A DNA stretch of 64,000 nucleotides from Lyophyllum atratum. Taxonomy: Eukaryota > Basidiomycota > Agaricomycetes > Agaricales > Lyophyllaceae. Both the position numbers and the translations under genes were made by a program. The stretch is from NCBI GenBank assembly GCA_014905825.1, contig JACGCN010000001.1, forward strand, positions 3,906,001 through 3,970,000. The letters are read 5' to 3'. A model generated the notes under the pieces. That model did not search any database. It was not told the origin of the DNA and was given only the letters and a program-made list of their open reading frames with translations. Of this stretch, positions 36,916 to 49,223 are shown piece by piece. Position 1 is the first letter of the stretch; the number at the start of each line of letters is the position of its first letter.

Positions 36916-38154
36916 ATGTCTAATCATACGGCCATAGCTATCCTCGAGCCCGGTAGAGTCGAGGGTATTACAATCGCAACTGGGCAGCCTGGCGAGGGCG
37001 AGGTCCTCCTCAAAGTCGAATATTCTTCTCTAATCCCGTTCGATACATATATGGCGGACCTGGGATATGCTGTGGAGAGCTACCCAGCTATACTGGGGTT
37101 CAATGCCTCTGGAACTGTGGAACGCCTCGGGCCAGGCATTGGTGACCTCGCGGTGGGGGATCGGGTACAATGCGTTTCTCTTCTCTGATGCGTTCCCTTC
37201 AGCGTTGATGCCTTGTCGTAGGTAGCTGCCTTTTCCTTCGTGTCATCGCGCTCGAAGGGTATGCAGGAATACACCATTCAGCCTCGTGTAGTCTGCGCAA
37301 AAGTGTGTCTACTTCACAGATATCTTGGTCCTTTGGCTCAACCTTTCTAGATTCCAGCGAAGCTTTCACTCGAGGAGGCCGCCACAATTCCGGACAATTT
37401 CGTCACGGCATTCTACACCCTCTTCAACCAACTTGGGCTCCCAATTCCTCCATCCTTCCCGGCGACAGCGCCGCCTCCAATGGCCTCTATGCCTATTCTT
37501 ATATATGGCGCAGGCTCTACCGCGGGCCAATACGCCATACAACTTCTCCATTCAGCCGGATACAGGAGAATCGTCGCGACAGCCTCCGAACAGCATCACG
37601 CGCTTCTCCGCTCCCTTGGTGCGACGCACACAGTCGATTATCGTAGCCCGAACATCACGGGCGACATTGCAAGGGCCATTGGTGGCGACGGACTTGCGGT
37701 CTTGGCTATGGACTGCATCTGTGCAGAAACTACCATGAGCGTTATTGCTGATGTGATCAGTCCAACTGGGACCGTGGCACTTCTGCTGCCGGTCAAGAAA
37801 GGGGATAAGCTTACAGTGAACCACGCAAGCGAGATGTCACTGAGAGTCCCTGAAGACAACAAGCCTTTTGCCAAATCTGTAAAGTTGGTCGGCGTAAGGA
37901 CTTTCACATACTTTCAGGCGAGTCGTGACGTACATCGGGTCGTTTATTCACTGATCGAAATACAGGACCCCTTTTTGAAAAATAATCTCATGCCAAAAAT
38001 ACTTCCGGCACTGCTCGACAGTGAAATTATCAAGCCAAATCGTGTGCGTCTGATGGACAAGGGTCATTTCTTGGAACGAGTATTACAAGGCTTGGATTTG
38101 CTGAGGAATAACAAGATCAGCGGAGAGAAAGTCGTTGTCAAGGTTCGCCCTTAG
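36916..38154 (+). CDS. MDR-family NADPH oxidoreductase (quinone/enoyl reductase-like)
   Basis: Three exons, 36916-37164, 37222-37302 and 37351-38154 (377 aa). The N-terminal half is the GroES-like fold of medium-chain dehydrogenases: GEVLLKVEYSSLIPFDTYM, GFNASGTVERLGPG, VGDRV. The nucleotide-binding domain begins ILIYGAGSTAGQYAIQLL and contains the LGATHTVDY segment typical of NADPH-dependent members. The Cys/His residues that bind zinc in alcohol dehydrogenases are not evident, so it belongs with zinc-independent quinone or enoyl reductases such as the fungal trans-acting enoyl reductases. No polyketide synthase or other cluster gene is next to it, so a detoxification role is as likely as a biosynthetic one. 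Confidence 0.88.
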
Positions 38155-38360
38155 TATTTCAGTAGTATTTTATGACTTCATGTTTGTATTTTTAAATTCA
38201 ATTACTTGACGCGTCGGTCACATGTATCATTACCCCACATCATGTGATCCGGATCTCAGCATTGGCGACTCGGAGTTCTGTCAGTTCCTTCCGAGGTTTC
38301 TTTCGTCTTTGCGCGTTCTTCCACATCTTTTCGCGATTATCGAGGTGAAGAAACGATACT

Positions 38361-41300
38361 ATGATTCCTACGAACCGCACGGCGTCCAGGCATCTCCCAA
38401 ATGCCCTTGCGCGGCTCTCAGGCGCTACCGGCAGCAGTACCCGACTAAAGTCACCGCGACCCACCGTCCCTACGTCCAAAACTCATGCAAGGACCATTTA
38501 TGCTCAGGCTGTCAAGCCTATAATTCATAGGTCTAGCTGCATCAATGCCACACGCCGTGGTTACGCCTCTGATGCCGTTGGTGAGCGTTACTACAGTCCC
38601 TTCATTTCACCTCAACAACATCCACTTCCAGGAAATCCTGCTCCTCGAAAGCCACACTTCAATAAGATACTCATTGCTAACAGGTGCGTCGAACCTCTTT
38701 CCTGCGCATGTTGACATCTATAAGAATGTGATGTAGAGGCGAGATCGCTTGCCGGGTCATCCGGACTGCGAAGAAGCTGGGCATTAGAACTGTTGCGGTG
38801 TATAGCGAAGTGGATAAGGATGCCTTGCATGTCAAACTCGTGCGTACTTTACGATTGGCGTGTTGGGTGCGCGTAGTGACCACCATTCAGGCAGACGAGG
38901 CGTACTGCATAGGGCCTGCTCAGTCCGCCGAAAGTTATGTCAGTGGGGAGCCTTCTAGTACCTTGAAGCCCCTATTGAACCTCTAGTCAGCTTCGTATGG
39001 ACAAGATAATAGAGGTTTGCCACCGCAGTGGTGCACAGGTAGGCGTTGAACAGTAACATTAATATGGTGGACTAAAAGCGGCTTTACCAGGCAGTACATC
39101 CTGGGTATATATCACGCCTCTCTCACACCCCCGTTGTATATATTGACGCGTACACTACAGGTATGGATTCCTCAGTGAGAATGCCATTTTCTCGGAGAAA
39201 CTTGCGCAGGAAGGCATTGTTTTCATTGGCCCTCCCGCAAGTGCAATTGTCAGCATGGGTTCCAAGAGGTGTGCACGAGTAGATTTATCTTCTTCATACC
39301 TAACCTGCTTTCCCCAGTGAATCAAAGAACATCATGTCAGGTAGTACTACTTCATATGATGGTATAAATGTTCGCTAAATATCTCGTTAGCTGCCGGCGT
39401 ACCATGCGTTCCAGGGTATCACGGGGACAACCAAGATCCTACCTACTTGTACACCCAGAGCCAAGCAATAGGTAACTTCTCTGTTGTATCGCGTCAAGAG
39501 CATGCCACTCAACTGCCCCTAGGATTTCCTGTCTTAATTAAAGCAATTCACGGCGGAGGAGGGAAAGGAATGCGTATCGTGACTGATCCCTCAGAAGCTG
39601 CCTTCCGAGAAGCGCTCTCATCCGCACAGCGCGAGTCTTTGAAGGCTTTTGGCAATGACACCGTCCTCATTGAGAAATACATTGAATGCCCAAGGCATGT
39701 CGAGGTCCAGGTGTTCGCCGATACCCTCGGAAACGTGGTCAGCCTCTGGGAGCGTGACTGCTCGGTGCAAAGAAGGAACCAGAAGATCATTGAGGAGGTA
39801 TGTCTCACGAGGGCGTGGAGTCTTTGTTTCGTTTCTTAACCCTTTGCCGCCAGGCACCCGCACCAGGCCTTTCTCCCGAGCTTCGCGCGGACCTCAGTTC
39901 AAAAGCTATCGCTGCAGCAAAAGCTGTCAACTACGTTGGCGCCGGAACAGTCGAATTTATTTTTGACAATGATACAGAGAAGTTTTACTTCATGGAAATG
40001 TAAGTCCCACTATCAAGCAACCTGGATTGATGGGATGTTGAAATCCAATACCAGGAATACGAGGTTACAGGTGGAACACCCAGTCACCGAGATGGTGACT
40101 GGCTTAGATTTGGTAGATTGGCAATTGCAGGTCAGTCAGGATTACGTCGTCCCTATCCTATTATTCACATGACTCTAGGTTGCGGCTGGAAACCCTCTCC
40201 CACTTGCGCAGGCCGCAATTCCTCTCGTCGGCCACGCTTTCGAAGCGCGAATCTACGCCGAAAACCCCAGAAACAACTTCCTCCCGGATTCTGGCCCGCT
40301 TCTGTACTTGTCTACCCCTCCTCCGACGCATATATTCGCACCCGAGTTCTCGCCCATAACCAACAAGCCGACGACGTCAACCTTATCCGATCTGACGCCT
40401 TCTCTGACTTCTCATGACTCTACCCTCATCAACCCATCCTTGCGCATAGAGCAAGGCTTTACCCAAGGGGCTCAGATCGGACTCTTCTACGACCCCATGA
40501 TTGCCAAAGTTGTCGTCCATGGTAGGGACCGTACAGAGGCTCTGCGGATGCTACGCAAGGCTCTTGACGAATACCACGTCGTCGGTGTATCGACCAATGT
40601 CGAATTCCTCCGTACGTTGGCTGGAAACCCCTCCTTCATCGATGCAGAACTCGAGACAGGCTTCATTCCAGTACGAGAGTAGTCGCCTTTACTGTTCATT
40701 TTGGTGCTGATTGTTACATTCACAGAAACACTTCGATGAACTTTTCCCGCCCATTGAAGAACCTAAACCTGAGCTCCTCGCTCAAGCTGCTCTCTTCATT
40801 GCGCTCCGTGACCATGCGGATCCTACGACAATTGGAAATGCGTCACCGTGGACGTCATTATCTTCCCGCCGGTTTGGCGGAGACAAATACGAGCGGACGA
40901 TCCCTCTGCAAACTGACACTGCCTCAGAGGAGCTAGTCACAGTTCATATCGTGTCGACCACAGCTGGACACTTCGATGTCACCGTAAAGACATCTACCGG
41001 GACCACCACCTTCCCCTCGGTCCCTGCTCACCTTTCCTCACCCACGACACTCTCGACAACAATCAAAGCGGAAATGTTGAACACAACGATCGTTTCCCAA
41101 CCCCCGCCGCCCAACGTCCCTGCCTCAACGAACCCTAGCACGATGGAGCGCCTCCATATATTCGCAGGCGGCCATAAGACCACCTTGGTCGTCGCATCGC
41201 CCAACTGGCTGCTTTCTCTCGGAGGCGATGTTCTGAGTGCAGCGAAAGGCGCACTCAAGGCACCCATGCCTAGCTTGGTCGTGGAAGTGCGTGTCAAGGT

Positions 41301-41472
41301 CGGAGATCGTGTGGAGGAGGGCCAAGCTGTTGTTGTTCTGGAGAGTATGAAAACAGAGACTGTACTCAGGGCCAATGTCGCTGGCGTCGTCAAGGCTATT
41401 GGGTGCAAGAATGGGGAGATGGTGGAGGAAGGAAGGGAACTGGTTGATATTGAGCCAGAGACGCAATCGTAG
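38361..41472 (+). CDS. 3-methylcrotonyl-CoA carboxylase, biotin-containing alpha subunit
   Basis: Thirteen exons (first 38361-38683, last 40726-41472) give 827 aa. An Arg-rich, acid-poor N-terminus of about 80 residues is a mitochondrial targeting sequence. The biotin carboxylase domain begins [20 protein letters not shown], with AVHPGYGFLSEN, the ATP-grasp glycine loop HGGGGKGMR and [14 protein letters not shown]. The C-terminal biotinyl domain holds ESMKTE, with the biotinylated Lys. This carboxylates 3-methylcrotonyl-CoA in leucine breakdown. The distinction from propionyl- or acetyl-CoA carboxylase rests on length, single-subunit layout and overall similarity as I recall it. A 14-nt exon (39091-39104) encodes Ala-Val-His-Pro and part of Gly; another is 23 nt (39318-39340). 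The beta subunit is not in this window. Confidence 0.9.
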
Positions 41473-41660
41473 GGATGTGGCAAGAAGAGTGCGGATAATG
41501 TAATGGATACATACCACACAAATCAATACCAATGGAATTTCTTTTCTTTGCCTGCCAGAATGGGAGTCCGGCAATCTCGATGGATTCCAGTATTAGGTCA
41601 AGTTCTACAGTTTCCAGAGAGTACAAACGGGATATACCAGGAAAGTCATCAACGCTAGTC

Positions 41661-43200
41661 CTACAAAACAGCTACCGAAGCACCACTGCTAGGGGTAGGT
41701 GTTGTCGCATCATGCCCAGTCAACATCGCAGGCATCGCAGTCCGATACGAGTTGGGCAAGAAAGGAGCTCCAGACCCAGGTGGCTCGGGGTTCTGAGTGC
41801 CAGGTGGCGTTGTTTCTGGGGTCTCATTCTCGTCGGGCCGCTCGACAGCGGCAAAAGCAGAAGCAGGAGGCAGGCGATGCTCGCGTGGAGGGTTCTCCTC
41901 GATGGCTCGGACGATATCGTCCAACTCTTCTTTTCCGGTCCACGTCCCAACAACCTTTTCCATTCCAGGGAAGTCTTTGGCCTGAGCGAGTGTCTGCCGC
42001 ATTGCCGTCGCGTCGGCTTTCTTGACATTGACATGTTGGCCTTTGAACTGGGCAAGGCAGAACTTGGTGAGGCCCCAGTTGTGGTCGAGGTACTTGGACT
42101 GAAATGGAGTTTAAGCACATGAAATGAGTAATGAATAACGGCGATCGTACCACACGAAGATATGCCGGAATGAGTGTTCGCTCGACATCTTTCAAAGGGG
42201 TTGGTGAGAAGCAGGATGGATTGGATTCAGCGCCTCTAGCGATCATGACGGAATGCGCTCCTATATTTCAGGTCAGCTATTGCCTCCACAAGCCATGTGT
42301 GATAATCCGAAAAGAAATACCTGTGACATGGCGAACTCGCTCAGCATCGTTCCATCCAAGGCAGTCTCCATTTTCGATGACCGCGATGCCCTTTCCCATA
42401 CCCTCCACAAACTCGACGATCTCCCGCAGACGTTCAATGGTGGCACGATCCTTGTCCCTCATATTCCTCGTTCTGCAATGTACCGTCAACGCGCTGATGC
42501 CGGTGTTAACGATACGCTCCACAAGCTTGAGCGTGTCCTCCTGTGAAGGGAGCAGCCGAATTTTCGCAGTCACGGTGATCTCGGGCGGCATCTCTCTCCG
42601 CAGGGCAGTAAGTATAGAGCAAAGCAGGTCCGGGTTTGTGAGGAGGGCGGCACCCATCCCTGAGTGTGTCGAAAATGGCTTTGGACAACCGCAGTTGAGG
42701 TCAATCCCAGAGACGTCCTGCATCACGGTCTTTGCAGCTTGAACAGCGAGGTCAGGATCTGAAGAGCCGATTTGGTATATTAGATAGGGCTTTTCAACTG
42801 GGTGGGTGGTGAACATCGCTCTGGATTTTCCATTGTATGAGATAACGCCGGTAAGGGCTATAAGAGAGGGAGAATCGGTAAGCAAAGGAATTTAGACATG
42901 GTCAGAGTCATACTGACGATCAACCACTCGTTCGGCGTGTAAAATCGCTTTGTCCACCATTTCTGGGCCCCAGACTAATGTCGCTCCATGCTTCAGGGCA
43001 AATAACCTTGTTGGCACTGAAATAGAAAGGGTGTCAGATAAACGGCGGTGATAGAAACTCTGCCTGAACATACGGGCACCAGAACGGACCATGGGTGCTA
43101 GAAACACTCCATTCTTGAAGTCTTCAGAGGTGAGGTGGTCAATTCTAGCTCGCTTAGAAGCTCGTGGAGCTGGAGAAGTAGAGAGAGAGCGTCTCGACAT
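41661..43200 (-). CDS. DUS2: tRNA-dihydrouridine synthase 2 (Dus2)
   Basis: Multi-exon minus-strand gene of about 430 aa. The TIM-barrel starts with NGVFLAPMVRSGALPTR, followed by HGATLVWGPEMVDKAI. The catalytic Cys lies in the motif GIDLNCGCPKPF, followed by STHSGMGAALL. Later motifs LTVHCRTRNMRDKD and IARGAESNPSCF line the FMN phosphate site. A helical domain and an extended, Pro-rich tail of about 80 residues follow. Dus2 reduces uridine 20 in the D-loop of cytosolic tRNAs, using FMN and NADPH. The ATG at 43200 gives MSRRSLSTSPAPRASKR, which could also serve as a mitochondrial presequence; an in-frame ATG 33 bp upstream is possible. It converges with the carboxylase gene (189 bp between stops). 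Confidence 0.92.
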
Positions 43201-43690
43201 TGTTCTCAGAGTTAGAGGGAGAGAACAGAACATAAAATGTGGTAGAGACGCGGAATTCGGAGATCAGAGCTTTTAGTAGCTGAGTAATCTGCGATTAGAT
43301 CTAAGCCTCAACCTCATCCGCCCTCTGACCGCCCTCACAATTCTTTTTGGCTGCAAGTTTTGAGGCTATTGTCCATATTTACGAATCTAATGAACAAGGA
43401 GGGAAGGCTGGCTACCCAAGTATCATCTTGCGATGAAGTGGCTCTGTGGCAGACCCTGGTGACCGTTTCTTCTACTGAGAGACAAGCCTCGAGTCGAGGG
43501 ACCGATGAAGCTGAGGCAGGAGCTGAGACTTAAGCCATAGCCCGGAGTTCTTTGGTTTTTGCTCGCTAGCAGCAAGTAGATATTATTCAGGGTAAAACGC
43601 GATGAGATAGGCAGAAATTAGACATTTAATGTTATGAGAGCGGTCTATGTTTGAAAACAAGATGACGAGTCTATATATACCGTTACAAAG
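43201..43690. other. Intergenic region upstream of DUS2
   Basis: 490 bp between the DUS2 start and the KOG1 stop (both minus). No open frame or RNA gene is evident. Confidence 0.5.
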
Positions 43691-46600
43691 CTAGAATTTG
43701 CAACCCATAATTCGTACTAGACCAGCAAGTCAGCACTGTTTTGTGACTTGGGTTCAAGGACGACTTACCGGTGCCATCAGGCTCGCCGATGCCATACAAC
43801 ATTTCTGTTGGATGGAATACGAGAGAGCTGTGACGAGGAATATAGGGAGAGGGGAAAGATCTAGAAGGAGGAATCGAAAGTCCAGTGGGGATGTTGAACT
43901 CTGAAAGAGTGCCTCGCGACAAGGATTGAACAATCGTCTTCTGGGACCTCCAGTATGACGGAGTAATCGCCGATGTTCTGATAGAGAGCGTCAGCATGTC
44001 AGAACAAGATGGGAGATGGTACGTACGTTGCATATACACCAGCCGTAGAGTGCATATCGAAAGCGGAGAGACCGTGAGGTTGCATATCAATGGTCTCAAT
44101 TGCATTGTCGGATCCACGCAAGTCCCATATTTTCACTTGACCATCGAGACTGCAGGAAACATCTGTCAACGAAGAAGGATTACAGGGGCGGTGACAAGCT
44201 TTACCTTGCTGAAAGGAGCTGTCCCCCAGAAGTTGGGTGCCAACGAACATTCTGAACCCAGGAGGTATGCTCCGTGTAGGTTCTGACAATGGCATCCTCT
44301 TCTTCCAAGCGTCGATCAAAGACTCGCACTACACCATCCGCGAAACTTGCTATGAAGGTCTGAGCAGACACATTGTCCGATACGATAGCTGTGACTGGAC
44401 TCTCAGAGTTGGTATCCAAATCCTAGTGACGTCAGAAGAACATTCGAAAGATATACTAGCAACGAACGACATACCAGGCCCTGACTTTCTGTCTGTGCGT
44501 CCCAGATCTTGATCACGCGGGAGTCCCCTCCGACCAACAAATTGCCCGACGTTTGTTTCCAATCGGTGATGACGCCACTTCCCTGTCTCAACTGGACAAG
44601 CTCATTGAGACCTCGGAAAGCACTGACCATCTGCACTGGGCCTTGATCGAGTGTCGGGTCGTAGTTGCGGTAAAGCCGAATGATGCCCTCAGCTACGAAA
44701 CACAAATATCACAACAGGATAGATGGAAAGGACAATCGGGGGCATACCAGATCCAGTGAGGATGATACCGCCGACGTCTTCATTGATAATATGCAGGGAA
44801 GTTATACTTGTGCCTTTGGGGTTGCCGTTGCAAAAGTAGTTCAGCCGCTTCCTCTGCGACCAGTCCCAGACGCTGCCTATGGGTTAGGCTCCTGGAAATG
44901 AACGCTAGGAAGCTATTGACGGACCTTATCATATCGGTTTCATTCGCGACTACAAGATGCTGATCATATGAATTGAACGCCATAGTAAGGGGATGGCCTG
45001 CAACTTGCAGTGTCGCCACTGGTCTATCCCATCGACGCTCCTCTGTATTAGACTCGTCAGATGTCATACAAAACTCTAATGTTCCAAGCACCAACCTGAA
45101 GCAGGGGCTTGACGCTGAGTCTCGATATAAATTTGCTCGTTCCTTTGTTGCCTCCACACCTGATAGTTGTACTGAACACTACCAGGCTCGTCCGGCTCCG
45201 CTTGCTGTTGACAATTGAAATCAACATCCTATATTCAAACACACGCCCAAAACGGTAGCTCACCCTCATCTGTGGTTCTTTGAAATACTCGCAACACCAG
45301 TCAAAGTACGTGCTTTTCAATGGCAACACGTCGCGAATACCCGCACCCGTGCCTAAGCCAAGAATGACACTACTGCTCGTAGAATCAATAGAGAATGTGC
45401 TGCCATTCGGACTTGGTATAGACCCATGGTGGTTGTGATGGTGTCTGCGAGGATGATTAGCAGCTCGCCGACGTGACCGTAGGCGTTCCATGTCTTCTTC
45501 CATGAGAGCTTCCATGACGTCACAAGGAAGAAAGTCCATCTGGGGATGGTGCAATTCCTGGTGATCATGACCATTGAACTTTGGCGAAGGGGGGCGTCGG
45601 GACGATGACGCACCCACAGGAGTGGGAGGGCGAGAGTACGGAGAGGTGTACTGGGCGAAGTTGAGGTTAGGTGATGGCGGCCTTGAGACGTCGGCGAACT
45701 CAGCCCTTGGTTGGTTCGTTGCGGCGGTAAGCGCAGGCGAAGCGCGGCCGTCCTCCGTGGAAGGGAACGTGATACCATTCGCGAATATCTTGATAGCGTT
45801 GGCAAACGAGGAAGTTCTTCGGATCGTGTTAGTTACGCCACTAGAGATGGTGCTCATGGTGTCGCTCCGAGTCATGGAAGGTCGGGCGCCTCCTGGAGAT
45901 GGTGGGGGAAGATGTGCAGACTGAGAGGGCTGAAGGGATGCAACACGCGATCGTGTTCCGCCCATTTGTGGTGAGGCTCTGCGGTCGGCGGGCACGGTCG
46001 GGGGAATGTTTAGGGACGTCGATTCAAGGCGGGTAAAGGGGGACTCGAGGAGCAACGCCATGATGTAGTCCACGATAGTTTGAGCGTTTGTGGCAACTTC
46101 TTGATATGCGTCCACAGAAAGGTCAAGAAGGACGACGAAGATGGTGAAGAACGACGATAACAGGACACGGTTCTCCTCCCTCAGCATGTCATCGTCACCG
46201 AAGCCATCCAGCCACTCCCCGATCGCCTGATTGGTAACATCTTCGTCGTGCAAATGAGGATGATATTGACCACTCGTGCTTGCCCTCCACTTCCGGTCCT
46301 CCTCCCAGTAGAGCCATGCGCAAACCACGAAGTACCCTCGCCACTCTTTCACCAAGCAGCTGATTACGACGAGCAGCTCCTTCCGACACATCGGACTCGC
46401 GTCATCCTTGATAGCGAGAGTCGCACCCGTAGCCACAGCAACTTCCATCCTGAAGTGGACCCGCTCTTCCAGCTGGTACATCGTCCCCGTCCCACCGCCA
46501 CCCTGCTTATCCGGGAATTCAGAACCACTGGCACCCAAAAATGTCCCTAGGGCGTACAGCGCTGCCGCACGGACCTCCGTCGCGTCATCCGACAGCATAC

Positions 46601-48869
46601 CAATGAGTTTATCCTGCGTCCCCCGGTCGACACCATAAACCTTAATCTCATCATTCGACTCCCACATCTGTGCGATACAAAGCGCCGTCCACTGCCGTAG
46701 CAAAAAATCGGGCTCCTCGAGGCGCTCATAACAGTTATCGAACACCCGCTCGCTCCAGCACGCCTGCTGCCCAAGGGGGTAGTCACGAGATATCGCAGCC
46801 AGGATGAACGAGCACATGGCCTTGTGTTCCGAGCTGTTGGGCAGGCCGTCATCGTTCTTCGCCCCAAGTACCCCGGCAAAGTACCTGTATCCCTGCGTGT
46901 TGATCAGGTCCACTTGTACGGTGGAATCTACAGCAAGGATCCGCGCCCAGATAAATATCAGCACGGGGCGCAGGTCCAGACTTGGAGCTTGGAGGAGTTT
47001 CGAGATGTAGGGGAAGATGCCGATCGTGAGAACGAGGTGGACAGCCCATGGCCCAAGGTCGACAAACTGAGATAGTAGAATTAGGGCGCGGAGGCGGTGG
47101 GGTTGGGAAAGCAGGACTTGGAGCACGATGGGGAGTTGATCGGGGGGTTTACGTGGTACGAGGTGGTGCTCTGGGACTCCATGTTGTGTGACAGTCTCCC
47201 CGGAGTATCTATCGCCAGCAGGTGGCAAAGACATGGGACCCCGCTTGGTCAGAGCTGAGCCTCCTCTCGATATCCAGACCTCGAAAGCGGTGAGCTGGTC
47301 GGCGAAGAATCGATTGCGAACATAGGAGTAGGGTTGTTCGCTTGATTTGGACATCGCGGCGGCCGACTTGTCTTGACGCCCACCTCCGATGCGGCCGGGT
47401 CTTGCGACAGATAATGACGCTGAAGGTGCTCCAACTACGCTAAGGTCTGTGGATTTCGATAGCAGGTCGGGCAATTGTCGGAGACATGTATCCACAGCCA
47501 GGTCCCACGTAGCCCAAAGCGGATGTGTGTTGGTAGGAGGGAGGGATGGGTAGGTGTGGGGGGTGCAGTGATAATCCTTCATTATGCGCTCTGCGAGAAG
47601 GAAGTTCCTGAAGAGTGATGCAATTAGCAGATCGCACCTGTATAGGCGGGTGAAGATCTCGCGAGAAAAGGTAGTCCATGCGATAGTATCCGTGATCGCA
47701 GTGAATATCCAATTGAGCTCTCCTAGCGGTGTGCGTCGGTCTTTCAGGTCACCGGGTAACTGAAGGACCATATCGGCAGTAACATTATTCGGTAGTTGGT
47801 GATTCATTATAAAATGTCTGAGAGCAATGTCGATAGGCGAGGTAAGGCAGGATGTGAACACGTCGGCGGGTAGTTCTGGACAAGATGGGAGCTGTTCATT
47901 AGCTGCGCAGGCGGCGAGTTGAATGGAATTCATCAGTGGTTGGGTTCCGTCGGCGTATCCGCCTTTCTTCATGTTGACCTCATGGTCGCACCGTTCAGCG
48001 AAGAGGTTGAAGTTGTTGAGGAGGTGACCCGCTGCAGAGCAGTCCCAGATGTATACACACGGAGAGCCTAGCCATCCCTGCAACTCCTGAAGAGACACCG
48101 GAATATACTGCGTGTAGTCGCGATTGAAACACCACAGTTCGCCGCTGGCGGTAGGCTTCGGTACACCGTGGCCGTTGTAGTAGAACAATACCGCTTCTTC
48201 TTTGGCCTGACGACGAGAAGTTTGGCAAAAACGCTTCAAGTCGTCATGAGAAGGGTCAAGGATGGGCTTGTAGACCACTTTGGCACTGAGGCCTTCGAAC
48301 TGGTGGTGTAGATTGGATCCAATGGCTTCCAAAGCCTTATGGGATGGCATGGTGTGTGGGTCAACCCAGCATTCGAGAACAGCACACGGGTTGGTTTTGA
48401 TGACGTCTGGAGGGTCTACATCGATATTCAGACATAGGACTAGAGCTGCGTGTGCAGTCCTGATCCTGCCTGGGGGTGAGCCGCGCCACGGAATTGGTTT
48501 TGACGACCAAGGTGGACCTGGTGTCGGATTGCCACATGTAAGGTGTCGTTTGGCGGACCAATATGGTATCGAAGGGGCAGGATCAGGTAAGGTTTCAACG
48601 GAGCCGTTCACCCGACCATCAGGACTCGCCGTGCCCCGTGAGTTTCGCGCTTTGGAAGAGGGATCAGACCGTGAAGTTGAGCCAATGTCGCGGTCAGTAT
48701 CAGAACCGGAACTCTGGCCATGCCTCGAACGCGATCCCTTGCCCCGCGAACTGCCCTCTAATGACCAGAGTTAATTTACTCGTCGAAGATCAACATATAA
48801 CTGGGGCAACATACCAGTTGTAAAAAGATGGCCATTACGAGACGGTTGTTGGACCTGCCCTTGAAACAT
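43691..48869 (-). CDS. KOG1: KOG1/raptor, TORC1 scaffold subunit
   Basis: About 1,570 aa; a small first exon (48869-48815), a very long second exon (48757-45264), then several short WD40 exons to the stop at 43691. The N-terminal raptor caspase-like domain has FYYNGHGVPKPT, LWCFNRDYTQYIP and VYIWDCSAAGHLLNNF, keeping the His-Gly and Cys positions of the protease fold. A HEAT-repeat middle follows, then a Ser/Pro-rich linker (RRTSSF, SRRPPSP) and a C-terminal WD40 propeller ending DGTVRIMGCKF. Raptor/Kog1 recruits substrates to the TOR kinase at the vacuole surface and couples nutrients to growth. The first coding exon (MFQGQVQQPS) was chosen because it joins in frame and supplies the first ATG; it faces the dynactin gene across 354 bp. 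Confidence 0.93.
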
Positions 48870-49223
48870 CCTTCACAGCAGACTCCTCGGATCTTGAACG
48901 TAGAGGCTCGCAACTAGTGACACGGGCTACATTTATAATCAGACAAGTCGGTTAGAGGCAGCAGACGCACCCTCGGGGCTTGACTGGCGCCTCAAATTTG
49001 GTTAGAAATACGAGAGGCTGGGCAGTTGTGGCGACGTATTTGAGTGCTGCGAGCGGGACGACAAGCCGTGTTTCGCTAAGCGCCGACTTTGACACCAATT
49101 CCGTAACCAAACTCTTCAAGTTGCCCAAACCCCTGCGCTCAGGCGCCCCAACCACACGCGCTGGACTCGTTTCTGCCTCAATCATCCTCAAGGTAGCCTT
49201 CGGGCTCGTCTGCAAGACCAAGA
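48870..49223. promoter_or_regulatory. Shared divergent promoter, KOG1 and dynactin
   Basis: 354 bp separates the two start codons, with transcription away on both sides. Both 5' UTRs and any promoter elements must lie here. No clear TATA box is visible for either gene. Open frames crossing it appear to be chance. Confidence 0.5.

Noticed and set aside
36916..38154. Biosynthetic gene cluster around the MDR reductase
   Set aside because: Neighbours are a glycosyltransferase and a leucine-catabolism carboxylase; no synthase is present.
41532..42122. 196-codon plus-strand frame
   Set aside because: Antisense to the C-terminal exons of DUS2, with no motifs.
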